Origin: Ferdinandcohnia salidurans
GTDB lineage: Bacteria; Bacillota; Bacilli; Bacillales; Bacillaceae_L
Length of the DNA: 64,000 bases
Assembly (NCBI RefSeq): GCF_042680725.1
Contig: NZ_JBHUEK010000010.1
Span: forward strand, 1-64,000
Reading direction: 5' to 3'
Below, piece by piece: positions 60,227-64,000 of this stretch. A program made the position numbers and the translations under genes. Each line of letters starts with the position of its first letter. Position 1 is the first letter of the stretch. The notes beneath the pieces are model-generated. The model had not been told where the DNA came from. It ran no database searches and saw only the letters and a list, made by a program, of their open reading frames with translations.

Positions 60227-60418
60227 GTGAATCCTTTTATTGCCATTTTTATTTTCGTATTAGCCATCTTGGTAGACTACTTTTGGTTTGGTGTAGATAA
60301 GAAGCGATGGGGTTGGATGAAAGATTGGTCAAAACTCAGTAAAGTGTTATTTTTTTCAGGATTTGCGGTCTTTTCGTTATTGATCTACTTAGGTTTAAGT
60401 TTCAAATATTTACACTAG
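60227..60418 (+). CDS. Small two-helix membrane protein
   Basis: A 63-residue protein with helices at about 4-20 and 40-60 and the loop DKKRWGWMKDWSKL. GTG start after GGAGG. Last of the four-gene run; a GGCGC/GTGCC hairpin with ATTTTTT follows at 60421-60455. Confidence 0.7.
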   Translation: MNPFIAIFIFVLAILVDYFWFGVDKKRWGWMKDWSKLSKVLFFSGFAVFSLLIYLGLSFKYLH

Positions 60419-60420
60419 TT

Positions 60421-60455
60421 GGCGCTTGTAAAGTAAGATGAGGTGCCATTTTTTC
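60421..60455 (+). terminator. Weak terminator
   Basis: GGCGC pairs with GTGCC across a 17-base loop, then ATTTTTT. Confidence 0.5.
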
Positions 60456-60472
60456 TGAGAGGGGGAGTTTGC

Positions 60473-60661
60473 TTGAACCAAAAACTAAGAAAATCTGCAA
60501 AAGACCGGTCAATAACGGGTGTTTGTGGAGGTATTGCTGAATTTTTCGGCATATCTTCTTTTGCTGTTAGACTAATCTTCATTCTATTACCACCTGCGAA
60601 CATACTGGTATATATCATTCTTGCAAATACGATGTCTGAAAGTCCACGTTCTCTTTATTAA
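60473..60661 (+). CDS. PspC-domain protein
   Basis: A 62-residue PspC domain: KDRSITGVCGGIAEFFGISSF and one hydrophobic helix (about 32-50). PspC-type proteins act in envelope stress responses or as small membrane regulators. TTG start after GAGGGGGAG. The MBL gene begins 44 bases later. Confidence 0.87.
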   Translation: MNQKLRKSAKDRSITGVCGGIAEFFGISSFAVRLIFILLPPANILVYIILANTMSESPRSLY

Positions 60662-60704
60662 TAAAGAATACGTTAGATTTGATTTAATAGGGAGTGTGAA
60701 TCAA

Positions 60705-61508
60705 GTGGTGGAAGTATACGATCGGGAAAATGTTACTTGTGTTGAATTAGAGGTTCCGAATATGCCCAACCTCTTTTTATTTGTAACCGATGGAATGCTG
60801 GTTGATACAGGAGCTAAAAGCTATGAGACTCAAATTATTCCTTTTATAAAAGAGGCTTCATTTGATGTTGTTGCATTAACGCATAGTCATGAAGACCATA
60901 CTGGTACAGCACCGTGGATCCAAGAAAACCTAAACATACCTATTTATATTTCGCCTCTTGGTATCGACATATGTTCACAATTCGCACCTTACCCGAAATA
61001 TCGCCACGAAATTTGGGGCAAACGAGAGCCATTCAAACCACTACCTATCTCAGACACCATACAATCTAGGAAAAAAGAATGGAAAGTGTTACAGACACCA
61101 GGCCATGCAGAGGACCATATTGCTTTATTGAATAAAGAAACAGGCACCCTGTTCACAGGTGATTTGTTTGTAGCTCCAAAAACAAAAGTAATCATGAGGT
61201 CTGAATCAATTCCTCAAATCATGGCTTCAATTCGGAAGGTTCTTACCCATGACTTCGGTCCCATGTTTTGCTGTCATGCTGGCTACATACCAGATGGAAA
61301 ACGAAAGATGCAACAAAAGGTAGACTACCTTGAAAATCTTTGCGGCGAAGTTACATATCTATATGAAAATGGCCTAGACCTTGTAGAAATTGACCAAAAG
61401 ATTTTCCGAAGAAAATACCCAATCACATTTGTATCAGAGGGTGAGTGGGACTCTTTGCATATAATTACTTCAATAATCAATGGCCATAAACACTTTCCAA
61501 GCAGTTAA
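60705..61508 (+). CDS. MBL-fold metallo-hydrolase
   Basis: A 267-residue metallo-beta-lactamase-fold enzyme. Metal ligands are visible in THSHEDHTG (about 68), GHAEDHI (about 146), the Asp of FTGDLFV and the late CCHAGY. The general family includes glyoxalase II-like and RNase-type hydrolases; this is the short hydrolase type. GTG start after GGGAGTG; the longer frame from 60621 overlaps the PspC gene. Confidence 0.87.
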   Translation: MVEVYDRENVTCVELEVPNMPNLFLFVTDGMLVDTGAKSYETQIIPFIKEASFDVVALTHSHEDHTGTAPWIQENLNIPIYISPLGIDICSQFAPYPKYRHEIWGKREPFKPLPISDTIQSRKKEWKVLQTPGHAEDHIALLNKETGTLFTGDLFVAPKTKVIMRSESIPQIMASIRKVLTHDFGPMFCCHAGYIPDGKRKMQQKVDYLENLCGEVTYLYENGLDLVEIDQKIFRRKYPITFVSEGEWDSLHIITSIINGHKHFPSS

Positions 61509-61574
61509 ACAGTCGATATTCCTGCAATCTATCTACATGAAATAAATTATTTGTTCAGGGAATATTTATTCCTA

Positions 61575-61626
61575 TTGACAATTAAATCCATTTAGTTATA
61601 ATTTAAGTAGTTAAGTAATTACTTAA
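61575..61626 (+). promoter_or_regulatory. sdpRI promoter and operator
   Basis: TTGACA (61575-61580) and TATAAT (61597-61602) are 16 bases apart, both perfect. The perfect 16-bp palindrome TTAAGTAATTACTTAA (61611-61626) lies at the transcription start, with a further TTTAAGTA half site before it. It is a likely autorepression site for SdpR. Confidence 0.75.
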
Positions 61627-61650
61627 ATATTGATGATGGAGGTAGTATAA

Positions 61651-61932
61651 GTGGCCATCAATGATTTGTTTAAAGCATTATCTGATGAGCATAGAAGAAA
61701 AATCTTAGACCTTTTGAAAAATGGGGATTTGACGGCCGGAGAAATTGCTCAACATTTTGAAATGAGTAAAGCGGGTATTTCTCAGCACTTATCTGTCTTG
61801 AAAAATGCTGAATTAGTATTTGCGATAAAAAGGGGGCAGTATGTTTACTATTCTTTAAATTCAACGGTATTTCAAGAAGTCCTGAAATGGATCATTCAGT
61901 TCCATTCAAATAAAAAGGAGGAGAATATATGA
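61651..61932 (+). CDS. sdpR: SdpR-type ArsR-family autorepressor
   Basis: A 93-residue winged-helix repressor. FKALSDEHRRKILDLLKNGDLTAGEIAQHFEMSKAGISQHLSVLK is the typical SdpR helix-turn-helix without metal-binding cysteines. In B. subtilis SdpR is held at the membrane by SdpI when toxin SDP is present, relieving repression. GTG start after GGAGGTAG. The stop overlaps sdpI by four bases. Confidence 0.9.
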   Translation: MAINDLFKALSDEHRRKILDLLKNGDLTAGEIAQHFEMSKAGISQHLSVLKNAELVFAIKRGQYVYYSLNSTVFQEVLKWIIQFHSNKKEENI

Positions 61933-62534
61933 TAAATAAAATTTTTATTGTTGTTTTGACTCTATTTTCATTTGGGATCAGTATATTTATATTTTCTACC
62001 AATCCTGTAGAAAATACAATATACGGCCCACCTGAAGTCATTTTATTTAGCATTCCGATAACCATGATCATTGTTAATAGCAACCTGCTCATACTGCCTA
62101 AGTTGATTAAATCCCAAGGATCCTATTTTCGATTTAAAAAAGGGTTTGAAAATATATTCTTGGCATTATCACTACTATTGACCATCCTTCATGTAGGATT
62201 GGTATTATCGGTGACAGGTTTGGAAATTAATCTAATCCTATTAGTCCCATTAATAATAGGTATTGTCCTTATCACTACAGCGAATACACTTCCGAGATTT
62301 CAACTAGAACTGCCAACATCCTCAGAACTAACTAAATCCACTCACCAAGTTTGGAACATTGTCATACGCCCTTTTTCTTTTCCTTTGATTATTGGAGGAT
62401 TAGTTATGTTATTTTGTGTGTTACTTCCTGAGCATCTCATTCTGAGTGGGTTCTTAACGGTCCTTTTTTGTACATTGTTGATTTCCATCTTTCTCTCATT
62501 CAGAGCCTATAAAATACATTTGAATAAATATTAA
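61929..62534 (+). CDS. sdpI: SdpI-family immunity protein
   Basis: A 201-residue membrane protein with six helices, matching the SdpI/YhfL family that protects against the SDP killing peptide and sequesters SdpR. The coupling ATGA with sdpR is as in B. subtilis. No sdpABC toxin genes are in the window, so the pair may serve immunity only or a different signal. Confidence 0.82.
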   Translation: MINKIFIVVLTLFSFGISIFIFSTNPVENTIYGPPEVILFSIPITMIIVNSNLLILPKLIKSQGSYFRFKKGFENIFLALSLLLTILHVGLVLSVTGLEINLILLVPLIIGIVLITTANTLPRFQLELPTSSELTKSTHQVWNIVIRPFSFPLIIGGLVMLFCVLLPEHLILSGFLTVLFCTLLISIFLSFRAYKIHLNKY

Positions 62535-62543
62535 TCTATATAA

Positions 62544-62585
62544 GAAAAAAAGCTAGGTAGACCTATTCAGGTCTTACCCTAGCTT
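62544..62585 (-). terminator. Terminator of the SRPBCC gene
   Basis: AAGCTAGGTAGACCT and AGGTCTTACCCTAGCTT form a long stem overlapping the stop codon; a U-run follows on the minus strand. Confidence 0.75.
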
Positions 62586-63006
62586 CACAGAACTCTTTTA
62601 AACTGTTAAGAACTAATTCACCAGTTTGTTTGGCTGAACTTTTAAATAACTTATCAATCACATTCATAACAGGTCGGTAATACCTTGTTTCAAACTCTTG
62701 CTCAATCACTGTATGATTGGCCTGCTGCTGCAAACGATAAGAGAAAGTCATCCTATAGGTTTGTGATTCAAGTTCAAACGCGAAGAACGATGGGAGAGTA
62801 ATTTCCTTATTTCTACCCTGTAATGTAACCTGTACTTTTTCTTCCACGGCTGTAAGTTGAAAGCTCGCACCAGGATGAGATTCATGCTCGAGGTTAGAAT
62901 AATGGATAGAAGTCACGTTCGGAAACCATTTTTCCCGCAAATTGGCCTTCGCAATACAGTCAAATACTTTTATAATGGGTGCTTCGATTACAATTGATTG
63001 TTTCAT
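62563..63006 (-). CDS. SRPBCC-family (START/Bet v1-like) protein
   Basis: A 147-residue hydrophobic-pocket protein: VIEAPIIKVFDCIAKANLREKWFPNV at the start is the usual SRPBCC first strand and helices. Members bind lipids, polyketides or sterols. The ATG at 63006 follows GAGGT on the minus strand; the ATG at 63039 is less likely. Divergent from the glycosylase-like gene. Confidence 0.85.
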   Translation of the reverse strand: MKQSIVIEAPIIKVFDCIAKANLREKWFPNVTSIHYSNLEHESHPGASFQLTAVEEKVQVTLQGRNKEITLPSFFAFELESQTYRMTFSYRLQQQANHTVIEQEFETRYYRPVMNVIDKLFKSSAKQTGELVLNSLKEFCEARVRPE

Positions 63007-63058
63007 AGCGATACCTCGTCCTATTATTAAATTAAACATATCAGAAAAGGTGATATTT

Positions 63059-63559
63059 GTGGAGAGAATTTTTGGTCTAGGTCCTGTAGTTGGAGATGAT
63101 CCGAAAGTATTAATCCTCGGTTCGATGCCAAGTGTGGAGTCACTAAGGAAACAGGAATACTACGGCAACAAACGAAATCATTTTTGGAAAATCATGTTTC
63201 AGCTTTTTGATAGTCACGAGCGAACAGAGTACGAGGATAAGATTGCATTTATAAAAGACAAAAACATTGCTCTTTGGGACGTACTATATAGCTGCTATCG
63301 TGAGGGAAGTTTGGATTCGAATATTAAAAGTGAAGAACCGAATGAGATTGAGTCTTTTGTAAAAAATCACCCAAACCTTCGCCTAATTGTATGTAATGGC
63401 ACAAAAGCCTATAAAAGCTATCAAAAATACATGGGGCTTAATCGCTTTCCAGGACTTGAGGTTATTAAACTTTCGTCTACAAGCCCAGTTCCCGGCAAAT
63501 ACAACAAAACTCTTGAAGGCAAGCTCCAAGAGTGGAAAAAGATCAAAGAGTATTTATAG
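63059..63559 (+). CDS. DNA-deoxyinosine glycosylase-like protein (UDG superfamily)
   Basis: A 166-residue DNA-glycosylase-fold protein. VLILGSMPSVESLRKQEYYGNKRNHFWKIM carries the family-6 hypoxanthine-DNA glycosylase motif, and STSPVPGKYNKT corresponds to the substrate-binding motif 2 region. It would remove deaminated adenine (hypoxanthine) from DNA. GTG start after AAAAGGTG. Its end overlaps the convergent peroxidase by six bases. Confidence 0.85.
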   Translation: MERIFGLGPVVGDDPKVLILGSMPSVESLRKQEYYGNKRNHFWKIMFQLFDSHERTEYEDKIAFIKDKNIALWDVLYSCYREGSLDSNIKSEEPNEIESFVKNHPNLRLIVCNGTKAYKSYQKYMGLNRFPGLEVIKLSSTSPVPGKYNKTLEGKLQEWKKIKEYL

Positions 63560-64000
63560 TATTTTTTTAAGGTCTTCCTCAATTTTCTCAGGCTCAGTTT
63601 GTGGGGCATAGCGGCCCACAACTTGGCCATCACGGTCTACTAAAAACTTGGTGAAATTCCATTTTATCGCTTTCGATAAAACACCTTTTTGTTGTTCTTT
63701 TAGATATTCAAACAATGGATCGGCATTCTCACCATTAACATCAATTTTTGCAAACATAGGAAATTTTACACCATAATTGATTTCGCAAAATGAAGTTGTT
63801 TCATCAACATTTTCAAACTCTTGATTTCCAAACTGTGCAGATGGGAACCCAAGAACAACTAAACCGTTATCTTGATATTTATCATAAAGCTCCTGCAGCC
63901 CCTTAAACTGGGGCGTAAACCCACATTTACTTGCTGTATTGACAATAATCAGAGGTTTTCCTTCATATTCCTTTAACGCTTTTCTTTCACCATTTGGCAT
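63554..64000 (-). CDS. Glutathione peroxidase-like protein, cut by the window edge
   Basis: Thioredoxin-fold peroxidase. The peroxidatic Cys is in NTASKCGFTPQ (about residue 26 of the visible part). GFPSAQFGNQEF has the catalytic Gln (the usual Asn-Gln region) and WNFTKFLVDRDG the Trp-Asn. Only the C-terminal 148 residues are visible; the beginning lies outside the window. In Bacillus these are thioredoxin-dependent peroxidases (BsaA type). Confidence 0.92.
   Translation of the reverse strand: MPNGERKALKEYEGKPLIIVNTASKCGFTPQFKGLQELYDKYQDNGLVVLGFPSAQFGNQEFENVDETTSFCEINYGVKFPMFAKIDVNGENADPLFEYLKEQQKGVLSKAIKWNFTKFLVDRDGQVVGRYAPQTEPEKIEEDLKKIL

Overview
The window looks like a chromosomal stretch from a low-GC, spore-forming member of the Bacillaceae (Bacillus, Neobacillus, Mesobacillus or a close relative). 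The evidence is strong AGGAGG-type ribosome binding sites, frequent TTG and GTG starts, sigma-A promoters (TTGACA/TATAAT), and many typical Bacillus families (YczE, YozG/DUF2975, DUF2812, LtaS, PlsY-like, SdpRI, DUF421, DUF4352 lipoproteins, a possible endospore-appendage protein). Names rest on motifs and family knowledge; no database search was run.

Layout. 0-12.8 kb: a diguanylate cyclase, a lipoprotein, an EamA transporter, a YczE protein divergent from a frameshifted LysR gene, then regulator plus membrane-protein pairs (DUF2975/YozG, PadR/DUF2812, XRE/membrane) around an extra uppS and a CmpB-like membrane protein. 13-17.8 kb: an FMN reductase behind an MhqR-like operator, a long tandem repeat array, treR and treP without treA, and a zinc alcohol dehydrogenase. 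17.9-25.7 kb: an M20 amidohydrolase, a DJ-1/PfpI protein behind a structured leader, HXXEE and MOSC proteins, a second array, and an SDR/acyl-CoA ligase pair. 25.8-34.5 kb: a LysM protein, peptidase E, a VOC protein, an LtaS-like/PlsY-like pair, an XRE/membrane pair, PhzF, DUF421 and small metabolic genes. 34.8-40.5 kb: DinB, an IS200/IS605-type tnpB element inserted in a pterin dehydratase gene, a sugar dehydrogenase and a signal peptidase. 40.6-50.7 kb: a HAD hydrolase, a LysE exporter, a MerR/MFS efflux pair, a Fur-box operon with a nitroreductase, a third array and assorted enzymes. 51-64 kb: rhodanese, Nudix, a fourth small array, lipoprotein, DUF817, acetyltransferases, an Ena-like protein, a run of small membrane proteins, MBL hydrolase, sdpRI, a deoxyinosine-glycosylase-like gene and a truncated glutathione peroxidase.

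The genes form many short transcription units, most ending in a clear hairpin terminator, rather than one pathway. Recurrent themes are autoregulated regulator/membrane-protein operons, envelope and lipid functions (UppS, LtaS-like, PlsY-like, signal peptidase), stress and detoxification enzymes, and efflux.

The most unusual features are non-coding. Four intergenic tandem arrays share the same 52-53 bp period although their unit sequences are unrelated. Ten copies of a GGGACAGGTCCC-type palindrome lie mainly just after stop codons. A tnpB element splits a pterin-dehydratase gene so cleanly that the empty site can be rebuilt from the two halves.
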